A stretch of DNA of 64,000 nt from Symsagittifera roscoffensis (Eukaryota; Xenacoelomorpha; Acoela; Convolutidae). The notes under the pieces are model-generated. The model saw only the letters and a program-made list of their open reading frames with translations, made no database searches and was not told where the DNA came from. This document shows, piece by piece, positions 9,031-20,324 of the stretch (position 1 is the stretch's first letter; each line of letters opens with the position of its first letter). The stretch covers positions 22,367,419 through 22,431,418 of the forward strand of contig NC_087070.1 in the NCBI RefSeq assembly GCF_963678635.1, in the 5' to 3' direction. The position numbers and the translations under genes were made by a program.

Positions 9031-10990
9031 CAGAGAGTGCGGAAACAAATGGTTTAGCGACTCCAGATCTCACCCAGAGGACCCCACCAAACGTAGCTTG
9101 CTATGCTCAAAAAAAAAAACTAAAGTTTTGAGTGTTCTAAAAAAAAACAACCAAAAAAAAATTTTTTTTTCTTGTTTCAAATATTAGTCCTCAGCTTTAC
9201 TTTTTTCCTTTTTGCAGGATTTGATTTTAGCTTTTTTTCAAATTGACCGTGTGTATAATATTTGTGTCAAACTTTATTTTTCTTATTTTATTTTCTTATC
9301 ATTTAGAATTTGCGCTGTATTTTTTCAGCAAAACGTTAAAATAAAACTTGGAAATTTTTTTTTTTTTTAAATCATAAATCGAGGTTAGTTTTTTTCTAAA
9401 ATGGTTGTTGATAGAGAGATAGAGAGATGAATGCACTTGCTCAATAAAAAACACTATTTTGAATATCGTTTCGAAGAATTTGCTTCATTTTGAAAAAAAA
9501 ATCAAATGGAAAGGTTCTAATTTCATGTTGATAGCCCATTCATCATTTTAGGCTTTTTTCAAACGTCCTCTCTTCCTTCTCTCACAGTATAGTTATGTGT
9601 CAGGTGGGGTTAGCCAGGTCTTAGGCAAAGTAACAATGTGTTTTAGGTTTTAGTTCTGCTTTATATTGTGTTAATATACATGTTTTATGTGTATAAATGA
9701 CAATTTTGTGGTGAAAAAAAAACGTTTAATAAAAGGAAAATTATGTTTTTCATCGAAAAAAAGAACCTGACCCTTAAGGTTGCTCAGAATGTTTTGCAAA
9801 TGGTTGAGGATAGTTTCATTGGATTTGGAGACGAATTTATATTTTTCATTTTTTCGTTTACACAAAAATCAGCTTTTCTCAAAAAATCACAAAATTTGAA
9901 ACGTCAACTCTCATTTATTGGGTCACAAACGTTTTTAGTTTCTACACTTATCCTAATCAGGATCAAATAGCTCCTGAGTTTTATATATTACACACTAACA
10001 CAAAATTAGAGTGAGAATGAACACTTTACGGTAAACGTGACAAATTTTTTTTTAAATGATCATGTTCTTAAGTTCTGAAGACGACCGTCAGAATTGGGCT
10101 CGAGATCACAGATAGTTTGCTGCTTTGATTTTAATTGATTTCTGCAACCAATTTTAATTTCATATAACATAAAAATTGAGATTTTCAGATATTATGGTAA
10201 AAAACTGCTATTGTTTTCATGTGACTTTACCGAACAGGAGGGTTCCGAGGAGCCTAGTGATGAGGAACGCTGGGTTGATATCGCCCTTCAAAAGGAACGG
10301 TTACGCCTTAGTTTTTAAAAAGACCAGATATGAAATGTTTCACGGTACACTGAACCACATGAAAAAAGTTTTTTGATTAAATATCGTTCGAATAAACTCA
10401 AGACACGATCTATGTTTACCATGTATCTGCAACTATCATGATATCCAATCTGCAATTTTTTCATTTGTTTGATTGCTAACGCATAAATCGTCTAATTCAT
10501 ATAGTTAAGGGATATAATTTCTAAACATTTTTATCTCATTTGTTACAAACTTTCTTTACACCATTTTAAGTAAAACAAGAAACAGTTTTGGAATCAATAA
10601 AAAATAAAAGATTTCCAGTTGAAAATAGTCAGGAAATCTTCGGCTCAATTTGAATCATTTTAGGCTTTGATTTTTGTAAGTTAATGCTAAAAAATTATTT
10701 GAAAGTCTAAATCAGTACCCTTGAAGTCGCAATAAGTAGCAAAAATTTGTGACTGTAATTGAATCTGTTTCTCAATATATATAATCCTTGCACTTGAAAC
10801 TGGTGATGAGACATTTAGCGATCAAAGCTGCAATGAAGACTTTTTTAGAAAATGAAAGCACTTACTGTAAACTTCACGGCGAAATATAACTATCGTTTAT
10901 GGTTTCTAGTTATCTTTGCTCGTAAAATTCTTGGTTTTTAGTCCTAGTGTTTTCTCGTTATTGCTTCTTCGAACCAGCTTTACTTCAATC
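9031..10990. other. Non-coding spacer of PolB element unit I
   Basis: This AT-rich spacer is conserved in all units, with homologues at 45,000-46,440, 49,100-51,530 and 54,930-57,380. It holds GATA/GA-rich microsatellite sequence (about 9,412-9,428) and short frames without motifs. The tandem duplication unit begins inside it at 9,774. It could contain promoter sequence for the polymerase ORF, but no element can be identified by eye. Confidence 0.55.
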
Positions 10991-11030
10991 TTGAAACTTT
11001 CCTGAACTACATCAGGAATTTCAACAAACA

Positions 11031-11769
11031 AAGCCGAATTCTCCTTCTATCGCGACAACTGTTTCTTGCCAGCAGTGCAGAAAAAGCCCATTCAGAGGGA
11101 AATTGCACCGATACTATCTCAAAGTTGTTGAAAAAGAAATGGAACTGTTTCGAGCCATGAGGCAAAACAAGGAGGAAACAGATACTGAAAATAGTCTTTT
11201 TTACAAAGTGCAGCTCCATAGGGAAGTGGAGATGAACAAAATTTCCACTGTGCACGACGAGGACACTGTAAAATACAAAACAACAATGCTATTTCTATAC
11301 ACTTCGACATTGACAGCGTACTTCGAGGGAATAACTGGGGATCAGAACTTGGAACTGATTGAACAAATGGTCAACCAAGTCAATTCCTTCTTTTTCATAG
11401 TTGCGGATGGTTTATTGATCAAAATGAAAAATTGCCAAATCAGTCTCGCGGTCCTCTCACCAATAGGATCAGGATCCTTTCTCGAACTACCTGATGAACT
11501 CAGCGCTGCTTCTACTCTGCTCACGAATATCCAAATAAAGATGATGACTGTTGATTTCTACACTGCTTTGTTGAAGCATATAGAAACATGAATGAGCCAG
11601 CCCTCTACCCCACATCTGGTCGGTGGCTGGAAAAAACATAGTTTCAACCTACGATCTGGACAAAGAGGGAACTATGAAAATCAATTTGAATTACGAAATG
11701 CCAATGGGTCTGATGGATATGGACAGATTTGAATGGCTGAACAGATGTCAAATCAAAAATTTTCGGTAA
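11031..11769 (+). pseudogene. DNA polymerase B N-terminal region (unit I), broken
   Basis: The frame opens at the position where other units have ATG (MPNSTS), but here the codon is AAG, so the start is lost. It contains SCQQCRKSPFRGKLHRYYLK, then stays open to 11,591 (about 187 codons). The conserved polymerase-family continuation is in another frame: it has a shared TGA at 11,552-11,554, then FLHCFVEAY, MNEPALYP and MPMGLMDMDRFEWLN up to 11,769. The assignment rests on continuity with YFDLE-bearing sequence downstream and on resemblance to long N-termini of Polinton/virus-like family-B polymerases. It is non-functional. Confidence 0.6.
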
Positions 11770-11875
11770 ACAATTTCTTCTTTACTTTTAAAAATTTGTT
11801 GCCTCTTCCTTAAAAGCCATCATTTAAACTCCTATATAATTCACACCAAAATTAGATATAAAGTTTAATTTTCTG

Positions 11876-12252
11876 TTAACGTTCACCAATGGCAAATTGT
11901 TGCCCTTGCGAGCGTCGAACAGATTCACCGCTAATCTGATCGTGGACTTGTTGCTGCGGACAGATGGGTCAAAGGAAAGTATCATTATCTGTTGATAAGT
12001 GATCTCCAGAAACTGATGAAGTACATGTGGAACAAAGTGCAACAAATCCAATCTGAGATTTGACGCAATTGCTTCCACAAACGCACTTCCTTCGAAATTC
12101 TGAAAAGCTATCAAGAATTGTGCTATAAAGACGAGGCTGTCGCTATTACAATGTCCACGCCAGAAAAGATAACCACACGTTCGAAAACTTAAAAGCTCGT
12201 TGGTTTGTACCCAGAGTAATTTATTTTGATTTGGAAACACTGCTCTTTTCAG
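11876..12252 (+). pseudogene. DNA polymerase B, pre-exonuclease and Exo I (unit I)
   Basis: Broken plus-strand frames carry the element-conserved LLPLRASNRFT-type stretch and, near 12,203-12,250, VPRVIYFDLETLLF. YFDLE is the Exo I motif (metal-binding D and E) of the 3'-5' exonuclease in viral/organellar family-B polymerases. The sequence ends abruptly at 12,252 where an LTR begins. About 290 bp present in unit IV (52,778-53,065) are missing here. A 146-codon minus-strand frame over the same DNA is a shadow. Confidence 0.65.
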
Positions 12253-12826
12253 TGTAACATTCACCCAAATACTACACAGTGACGGATCGTAGAAAAAGTA
12301 CCTATTAACGACTGGCAGGCGTCAGTTACCTTAATTCTACTCGTTTTCCACCGTCTCGACCTTGCCAGTTGGTTTTCTGGTCTGTCTCGGTCTAAGTAAA
12401 AAGCTACTATTTTCAGGCCATCAGTCAAACGACTTTTAATCAGCTTTCGTTTAGATGCGAACACAACCACATAGCTGGGTCTCGGATCCTCAGACTACGT
12501 GATTGCTATTAAAAACACGGCTAGAATATCCTATTTTGCTATGTTTTTGGTGACAGTTCTATATTAAATCCATTGGAGATGGATTGACCCTTTCCTCTTT
12601 CTCCTTACTCATATTCTAAAATATCAAGCAATACCGGTGTTAATTCAAAGGTCTATGGCATTAGAGTAGCTAAAAAGTCAGTTTACTATAGTCCTTCACC
12701 ATGTACTGTCTCTGGGGGGCCGAGCCTCCGCTTCCGTGATTTCATTGTAATAAGGTCGTTATTACTCCCAATTCATGGCACGGGAGGGTACTGCTCGTTT
12801 CTTCTTCCATCGCAATTACATCGACA
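12253..12826 (-). mobile_element. Solo LTR of the Ty3/gypsy-type element (copy 1)
   Basis: This 574-bp sequence is nearly identical to 19,751-20,324 and similar to 40,729-41,302, which borders the retroelement leader. Read on the minus strand it begins TGTCGATG and ends GTTACA, the TG...CA ends expected of an LTR. It contains a GGGAGGGTA motif also frequent in the retroelement leader. It interrupts the polymerase between cttttcag and ggtacttgatc without a target-site duplication; the missing 290 bp of polymerase suggest deletion by recombination between two insertions. The minus-strand frame of 69 codons at 12,261 is incidental. Confidence 0.75.
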
Positions 12827-13110
12827 GGTACTTGATCATCGCAATTACACAAACAAGTTTCTGGGTTGTGCATAATGAGTATGGTGTTAGTAGAAAATAT
12901 TCTCATTGTAGCTCATAATTTGTCAAATAATGACTTAAACTGAAAATCAAAGCGCTGGCAAAAAACGATTGGAGAACTCTTTTTCTGTAAAAACTGCATC
13001 TGATGAATAACAAGACTTTGACAATCTCAGTATATATTAAAACGTACACGGACAAAATCAAAAAAATCAAAAAAACTTTTATGAAAACTCGAGCTTAGTT
13101 GTTTCCTATA
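12827..13110 (+). pseudogene. DNA polymerase B, HNH-like and Exo II region (unit I)
   Basis: Resuming right after the LTR, one frame reads VLDHRNYTNKFLG and another reads IVAHNLSNNDLN. These match the order in unit IV: a zinc/HNH-like module, then the Exo II type HNLSxxD motif. Sequence equivalent to a TISVYIKTYT stretch follows. Stops occur in every frame. Confidence 0.65.
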
Positions 13111-14065
13111 AATTAATGCAAGCTCCGAAAATGAAAAAAAAATCTCTTTCAAACTCTGAAGGAACGCTATGTCTGTCTAATTCTCCAGATTGCGATGAAA
13201 ATTTCCAAGGAAGAGCACGAGTTAAATTTTAAAGTACACTTTTTCAGAGAGAGCTTCAACAAATCATTTGATCTGTGAGCAATCTTTTGCTGATTATGAT
13301 TACTTTTTCCACCCAGATTTCAGCTCAATTTGGTTCGAAAAAGACTTGGAGACAAAAATCCGTCTATGTTTCAGCAAGCTATCAAAATACAAAACAAATC
13401 TAATTGTTTACTACTGATACCTTGAAGCGTCTTAAGGGCATCTGCCAAGTCACTTTTACTTCCATTGGCTTAAAAATCAGGTTGAAGAGTTGTTGAAAAA
13501 AAACAATGGAATTGAAAAAGTAACTCTTATTGATTTTAAAATAATTCGCTAAAGTTAAACGTCTTTTAAACAAACTTGTCCTGATATTTTAACCGACGAA
13601 GTTTTCTCTAGCTGCCTGTTTTCTGTTTTTGTTAGTTTTGATAATGTTAACTACGACATTTCAATTAAGCTGAGACCTTATAAGGGCTTGATTGGTAATG
13701 ATAACTCTTCCTTGGAGAAATTATTTAAAACTTTACATAGTTTTACAACTGCACGCTCTTTTGCATATTATGGCTAGATTTGTAAACGAGTGTTACCAAG
13801 ACCGTCCCACGTACTGTTACACGTTGCCCTGGAACTGTAACAACAGCCTATCAAGATATTCGAGTGGGATAGTTTTCTGTGTTTTCAGTATCTGTATAAA
13901 CTAGAAGTTATTATTCACTAGAGACATTATTTCTGCTTGACGAGAAGAGCTTTTGTTACAGAAAAACTGCTTTTGTAGTTAACGAATTAGCAATAAAAAT
14001 TTTACAATATATACATCGACAGGCTTTTTGTTCTTTACCTACATATACAGCCACCGGCTCAACTT
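13111..14065 (+). pseudogene. PolB element, Cys-rich region (unit I, second occurrence)
   Basis: Homologous to 5,565-6,500 but better preserved, and nearly identical to 20,609-21,563 and about 41,588-42,541. The longest open piece is 70 codons (13,692-13,904) and contains NECYQDRPTYC and LPWNCNNS. It joins polymerase sequence at about 13,115, skipping the palm region seen in unit IV, so a deletion occurred. Homology ends at 14,065 (ggctcaactt), where retroelement 3' sequence starts. Confidence 0.5.
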
Positions 14066-14185
14066 ATATATAAATAGCACAAATAAAATTTTCATTGCCA
14101 TTCAAATATTGCAACAATTTCAACAAGTTTCAAGGCTTGGTCTGACCAAAATAATTCAAAACAAACAGTTTAACAGTCTCATTAA

Positions 14186-15082
14186 TCAAACTTGGTTGAT
14201 TGGTATAAGTTTTAGCACACATAGGCAATCAAGTTTTTCTCCTTCTCTCTTCCTTTTTCCTTCCATTGCTTCTTGTCCTTGCTCTTCGTTCTCACTGTCT
14301 TCTAGAACCTTCTCCAACATGTCCATGGAGTTGCGGGCCGTCGCCCAACTCTCCTGCTCTATCAGCCTCGGTTTGCAACAAGGTAGCAAATCCACATTCA
14401 CCTTTTGCTCCCGGTTCCTGCAAAAGCTGTTGTGAAGACACAGGCTCACATTCCGTTCTAGGTCAGCTCGTAAGACCTCTTTCTTTTCAGTTTCAGTCAC
14501 ACAAGGCACTCCAGCTACTCGCTTCACCGCCGTGGTAACAGCGTTTCTGTGCGTTAGGAATGCTCTCATATAGGCTCTCGGTCCTAAATCTAGCTGGAAG
14601 GATTGATAGGCTTCCGTTTTCCTAGACATATGAGGCTTCGCGCGTTCGTACATTCATGATGTCATCACTGCACGGAACCAACGGAACCAAGGCATCAACC
14701 TTTGCCTTGACCATCTCCTCTCATTGGCTTTGGATATTCTCAAAACCTTGCAGGTAGTTCTGAAAAGATCTAAGTTGCGGTTCAACTTCACGTTGCTTAG
14801 TTGCTCAGGTGACGTCACGGCCGTCTCCTGCTCACTTGTGCCCGCGTTAGCTTCCAACCATCTCACTGCCAGCATGGCACTAACCACCACGATTGACACT
14901 TGCTGATTTTGGTCGGGCAACCCCGTGGAGTACAACTCCACGTCCCACACAAACATCAGATTCCCGCGTTTGGGGTACCATAACTTCTGCGTCAGGCAGT
15001 GACAAGGATACTCCCCATGGGTCATCAGTATGCTCCTTCGGGTCCGATACACTGAAGCTCCCAGCAACGGTTCCACTTCCAT
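14186..15082 (-). pseudogene. Retroelement unknown ORF, last part (duplicate copy)
   Basis: Two open pieces in one frame (15,082-14,654 and 14,653-14,186) are separated by a single stop. The protein is charged, with a Glu/Lys-rich C-terminus (EDSENEEQGQEAMEGKRKRE). Compared with the copy at 21,684-22,571 it has a three-codon insertion (WFR repeat) and one K/T change. No domain is recognised. Confidence 0.5.
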
Positions 15083-15139
15083 AATGCTCCTGTGTACATC
15101 GCCCTTTTCGTCTATGGTGGGGAATTCAGTGGGTAACGC

Positions 15140-16113
15140 TCAACTCGCTTTCTGTCTCTGGAAATCGCTCACATGATCCTCATTCAATATCATGAACTCT
15201 TCACCCACTACGTCCTGCAAATCGCCTTCAGATCTCTTCGGGGCGGCCCGAATGATCTTCGTCAGTAAATCGTATGACCTTTCTGACATCCTGGCCAAAT
15301 TCACGCACTTTGGCACAGAGAAGAGTTGGTCGACCAACACCTGCTGTGTCCTCGCGTCCATCACCACCATGTGCGTAGGGTACCTACTATTGCAATATGG
15401 TGCGGAGCTCGAACCCACCAGATATTTCGAACCAGTAGGTCTATGATAGGCCTCACTGTCCTTCAAAACATTTCGTTTTCTAGAGCCTCTCGCCAGCCTC
15501 CAACCTTTTTTTCTATCTGTAGCGCTCCCGGGAACGTCACTAGCCCATGGGCACGCTCTAGGCGTTCCAGTGATTCTATATAGCTTGTCATGCTGCAAAA
15601 TCCCAAGGCAGTGATCAAGTTCACTTCCGTTACTCCATGACAGTCCACAATCAACTCCAATACACTCTTGTCCGATATGCTAAATCTCCTATACAGTTGC
15701 GCCAGTTGGCGATGCTGCTCACACAGCGTAATCAGGCAATGCCCCGAGTTGCACACATTTCCGTCCATTCCACTACTGTGGGCTAGACAGGTACCCTGTC
15801 TCAACCAATCACTCGATGGATTTCCCTCGGATGGTTCCGTGGCTGAGTTGTACTTCTGTTTCGTTATTCTAAGGGCCAGCAGTCGGTGTATCATGGCCAG
15901 ATCGTGTATACTCGCGTCTTCATCCAAGTTCAACGTGACATCTGCCGTCTTGTCCCAGATTAAACCAGCGTTTGGATGTTGACACCAAGAAGGCTTCATG
16001 AGCTCCCACGTGGTTACTAAGCTGGTTTTCAAGGGACCGTCCCAAGAAACACAATCAAAACTCATTTGCCCCTTGAGCTCGGGAGCCGAGGCTTCGACCA
16101 CTCGTTCTTCCAA
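15140..16113 (-). pseudogene. Retroelement unknown Cys/His-containing ORF (duplicate copy)
   Basis: A 216-codon piece (16,113-15,463) starting MEERVVEASAPEL passes by a frameshift into a 152-codon piece ending at 15,140. It contains VCNSGHCLITLCEQH, a Cys/His cluster. The same arrangement occurs at 22,629-23,602. No family is recognised. Confidence 0.5.
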
Positions 16114-16258
16114 AACAATTCCCAGCCTGGGTTGTTCATCATCAACATGCCAATTTCCTTGACTCGCTCAACCCAGAAATCAAGTACTACAACTTGCTCA
16201 TAGTCGAAGTACGCTCATTCACGAAGGGATTATAAACCATCCCTGGTATGCCAGACAC

Positions 16259-17244
16259 TTATTGGAACGACTTCAATTTCCCCAGTGTTGCATAGTCTTT
16301 CTGTCCCCTGACTGCTTCAATTAACTCCCGGCTCACTTTCAACTCTTTGTGTGAATACCTTCTCACTTCTTCTAACCTGCGATAGCTCTCCATGTCGTTC
16401 GACTCCTTATTTGGTATGGCCAGCGGCATGTCCTGATATAGCTCCAGGAGTGCCCTCAGAAAGCTTCGTTCACAATCAACTCCCCCTTGCCGAATGGTTT
16501 TATGCATTCTCCCAACACAGGAGTGGGGATACGATCCACCACGAAACTCACGAAGCAAAGAGCATCTTTACGCTTAGCCCAGACTATCAACAATTTGTCT
16601 CTAGAAATCAAAACTCGCAGGGCTTCCATCAATTCCATTTCCTGTTCCTTTGATTTCGAGTCGTTGTTGGCCTCATATTCTGACTTTTTGATCACCATCA
16701 AACAACAGGCAAATCGTACTTGCAAGTCAGTTTTTGCACACGGATAGGCCAGGTATGCCCTCACCATCGCAGGTGCATGCATCGTCTCATCGAAGTATCT
16801 TTGGAAGACCGCCCACCAAGAGATTTCCAGCTGCTTTTCCGGCCCGATTTCGTTTGCCTCCGAGGACATCACCGTGCCGTATTCTTTCCGATTTAGGTTA
16901 GAACTCTCCGTCAGCTCCTTCGGATACTCCTGCATGGCTTGCTTCTCGTTCCAGGCCATCAGGTGCTCTCTCGCGGAATTCCTCGCCTTAAGCATCTCCA
17001 CATAATCCCCTGCCGGATCTCCCACGTGCACTGAGTCTGGCACCGTGATCCGACTATACTCTACCACGTCGAGTTGTCCCTCCTCCAGCTTCATCCGGGC
17101 CATGTTGGTTCGCGAGGCTTTGTAATCATCAAGTCCTCCAGATCCCCACTGACTGATGACTTCCATTTCTAGCTTAGTATCCGCCAAAGTCCGGGCATTT
17201 TTCTTCGACGTTGTTGCCGTTGTGGTCAAACCTGCCAATAGCAT
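16259..17244 (-). pseudogene. Retroelement unknown ORF (duplicate copy, 5' truncated)
   Basis: This copy matches 23,748-24,856 but loses the first 41 residues because the duplication joint falls inside the gene. A frameshift near 16,460-16,550 joins the main piece to the shorter piece ending KLKSFQ. It has no start of its own other than an internal methionine. Confidence 0.55.
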
Positions 17245-17271
17245 CGGGTGTATCAGGTTCTCTTTTTCTCC

Positions 17272-18528
17272 TTAAGGTTGCTCAGAATGTTTTGCAAATG
17301 GTTGAGGATAGTTTCATTGGATTTGGAGACGAATTTATATTTTTCATTTTTTCGTTTACACAAAAATCAGCTTTTCTCAAAAAATCACAAAATTTGAAAC
17401 GTCAACTCTCATTTATTGGGTCACAAACGTTTTTAGTTTCTACACTTATCCTAATCAGGATCAAATAGCTCCTGAGTTTTATATATTACACACTAACACA
17501 AAATTAGAGTGAGAATGAACACTTTACGGTAAACGTGACAAATTTTTTTTTAAATGATCATGTTCTTAAGTTCTGAAGACGACCGTCAGAATTGGGCTCG
17601 AGATCACAGATAGTTTGCTGCTTTGATTTTAATTGATTTCTGCAACCAATTTTAATTTCATATAACATAAAAATTGAGATTTTCAGATATTATGGTAAAA
17701 AACTGCTATTGTTTTCATGTGACTTTACCGAACAGGAGGGTTCCGAGGAGCCTAGTGATGAGGAACGCTGGGTTGATATCGCCCTTCAAAAGGAACGGTT
17801 ACGCCTTAGTTTTTAAAAAGACCAGATATGAAATGTTTCACGGTACACTGAACCACATGAAAAAAGTTTTTTGATTAAATATCGTTCGAATAAACTCAAG
17901 ACACGATCTATGTTTACCATGTATCTGCAACTATCATGATATCCAATCTGCAATTTTTTCATTTGTTTGATTGCTAACGCATAAATCGTCTAATTCATAT
18001 AGTTAAGGGATATAATTTCTAAACATTTTTATCTCATTTGTTACAAACTTTCTTTACACCATTTTAAGTAAAACAAGAAACAGTTTTGGAATCAATAAAA
18101 AATAAAAGATTTCCAGTTGAAAATAGTCAGGAAATCTTCGGCTCAATTTGAATCATTTTAGGCTTTGATTTTTGTAAGTTAATGCTAAAAAATTATTTGA
18201 AAGTCTAAATCAGTACCCTTGAAGTCGCAATAAGTAGCAAAAATTTGTGACTGTAATTGAATCTGTTTCTCAATATATATAATCCTTGCACTTGAAACTG
18301 GTGATGAGACATTTAGCGATCAAAGCTGCAATGAAGACTTTTTTAGAAAATGAAAGCACTTACTGTAAACTTCACGGCGAAATATAACTATCGTTTATGG
18401 TTTCTAGTTATCTTTGCTCGTAAAATTCTTGGTTTTTAGTCCTAGTGTTTTCTCGTTATTGCTTCTTCGAACCAGCTTTACTTCAATCTTGAAACTTTCC
18501 TGAACTACATCAGGAATTTCAACAAACA
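17272..18528. other. Non-coding PolB spacer (unit II)
   Basis: Same spacer as 9,774-11,030. No gene seen. Confidence 0.6.
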
Positions 18529-19267
18529 AAGCCGAATTCTCCTTCTATCGCGACAACTGTTTCTTGCCAGCAGTGCAGAAAAAGCCCATTCAGAGGGAAA
18601 TTGCACCGATACTATCTCAAAGTTGTTGAAAAAGAAATGGAACTGTTTCGAGCCATGAGGCAAAACAAGGAGGAAACAGATACTGAAAATAGTCTTTTTT
18701 ACAAAGTGCAGCTCCATAGGGAAGTGGAGATGAACAAAATTTCCACTGTGCACGACGAGGACACTGTAAAATACAAAACAACAATGCTATTTCTATACAC
18801 TTCGACATTGACAGCGTACTTCGAGGGAATAACTGGGGATCAGAACTTGGAACTGATTGAACAAATGGTCAACCAAGTCAATTCCTTCTTTTTCATAGTT
18901 GCGGATGGTTTATTGATCAAAATGAAAAATTGCCAAATCAGTCTCGCGGTCCTCTCACCAATAGGATCAGGATCCTTTCTCGAACTACCTGATGAACTCA
19001 GCGCTGCTTCTACTCTGCTCACGAATATCCAAATAAAGATGATGACTGTTGATTTCTACACTGCTTTGTTGAAGCATATAGAAACATGAATGAGCCAGCC
19101 CTCTACCCCACATCTGGTCGGTGGCTGGAAAAAACATAGTTTCAACCTACGATCTGGACAAAGAGGGAACTATGAAAATCAATTTGAATTACGAAATGCC
19201 AATGGGTCTGATGGATATGGACAGATTTGAATGGCTGAACAGATGTCAAATCAAAAATTTTCGGTAA
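18529..19267 (+). pseudogene. DNA polymerase B N-terminal region (unit II)
   Basis: Near-identical to 11,031-11,769, including the lost start codon (AAG at 18,529), the open stretch to 19,089 and the TGA at 19,050-19,052. Confidence 0.6.
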
Positions 19268-19373
19268 ACAATTTCTTCTTTACTTTTAAAAATTTGTTGC
19301 CTCTTCCTTAAAAGCCATCATTTAAACTCCTATATAATTCACACCAAAATTAGATATAAAGTTTAATTTTCTG

Positions 19374-19750
19374 TTAACGTTCACCAATGGCAAATTGTTG
19401 CCCTTGCGAGCGTCGAACAGATTCACCGCTAATCTGATCGTGGACTTGTTGCTGCGGACAGATGGGTCAAAGGAAAGTATCATTATCTGTTGATAAGTGA
19501 TCTCCAGAAACTGATGAAGTACATGTGGAACAAAGTGCAACAAATCCAATCTGAGATTTGACGCAATTGCTTCCACAAACGCACTTCCTTCGAAATTCTG
19601 AAAAGCTATCAAGAATTGTGCTATAAAGACGAGGCTGTCGCTATTACAATGTCCACGCCAGAAAAGATAACCACACGTTCGAAAACTTAAAAGCTCGTTG
19701 GTTTGTACCCAGAGTAATTTATTTTGATTTGGAAACACTGCTCTTTTCAG
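19374..19750 (+). pseudogene. DNA polymerase B, pre-exonuclease and Exo I (unit II)
   Basis: Duplicate of 11,876-12,252 with the same Exo I motif and the same truncation at an LTR. Confidence 0.65.
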
Positions 19751-20324
19751 TGTAACATTCACCCAAATACTACACAGTGACGGATCGTAGAAAAAGTACC
19801 TATTAACGACTGGCAGGCGTCAGTTACCTTAATTCTACTCGTTTTCCACCGTCTCGACCTTGCCAGTTGGTTTTCTGGTCTGTCTCGGTCTAAGTAAAAA
19901 GCTACTATTTTCAGGCCATCAGTCAAACGACTTTTAATCAGCTTTCGTTTAGATGCGAACACAACCACATAGCTGGGTCTCGGATCCTCAGACTACGTGA
20001 TTGCTATTAAAAACACGGCTAGAATATCCTATTTTGCTATGTTTTTGGTGACAGTTCTATATTAAATCCATTGGAGATGGATTGACCCTTTCCTCTTTCT
20101 CCTTACTCATATTCTAAAATATCAAGCAATACCGGTGTTAATTCAAAGGTCTATGGCATTAGAGTAGCTAAAAAGTCAGTTTACTATAGTCCTTCACCAT
20201 GTACTGTCTCTGGGGGGCCGAGCCTCCGCTTCCGTGATTTCATTGTAATAAGGTCGTTATTACTCCCAATTCATGGCACGGGAGGGTACTGCTCGTTTCT
20301 TCTTCCATCGCAATTACATCGACA
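19751..20324 (-). mobile_element. Solo LTR (copy 2)
   Basis: Duplicate of 12,253-12,826. It is not the 3' LTR directly bordering the retroelement: about 1.24 kb of PolB sequence separates it from the retroelement 3' end at 21,564. Confidence 0.75.

Larger units (their letters stand above)
9774..17271. repeat. 7.5-kb tandem duplication, copy 1
   Basis: This copy matches 17,272-24,760 at an offset of 7,498 bp, dropping to 7,489 bp after a 9-bp difference at about 14,680. By eye only about six single-base differences are seen, such as T/G at about 14,308 and A/G at about 16,764. The join at 17,271 is ttctcc|ttaagg, with cc microhomology to the left boundary at 9,772-9,773. The unit runs from mid-spacer of PolB unit I, through the polymerase N-terminus and an LTR, into the retroelement 3' ORFs. 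Confidence 0.95.
14066..17271 (-). mobile_element. Retroelement 3' fragment (duplicate)
   Basis: This is the leftmost 3.2 kb of the Ty3/gypsy-type element, copied again at 21,564-24,760. It holds the same minus-strand ORFs (below), cut at 17,271 by the tandem-duplication junction. The 120 bases from 14,066 to 14,185 have no ORF and are the presumed 3' untranslated part; no LTR or polypurine tract is found at the left edge. Confidence 0.85.

Noticed and set aside
12253-14065. Whole 1.8-kb block as a long LTR of the retroelement
   Set aside because: Only the first 574 bp have TG...CA ends. The remaining 1.24 kb is PolB sequence that continues without a break at 42,541 and matches 5,565-6,500 outside any retroelement.
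14235-14265. Pyrimidine-rich plus strand tract as the retroelement polypurine tract
   Set aside because: It lies inside the Glu/Lys-rich end of the last ORF and no LTR follows it, so the purine bias is explained by GAA/AAG/GAG codons.
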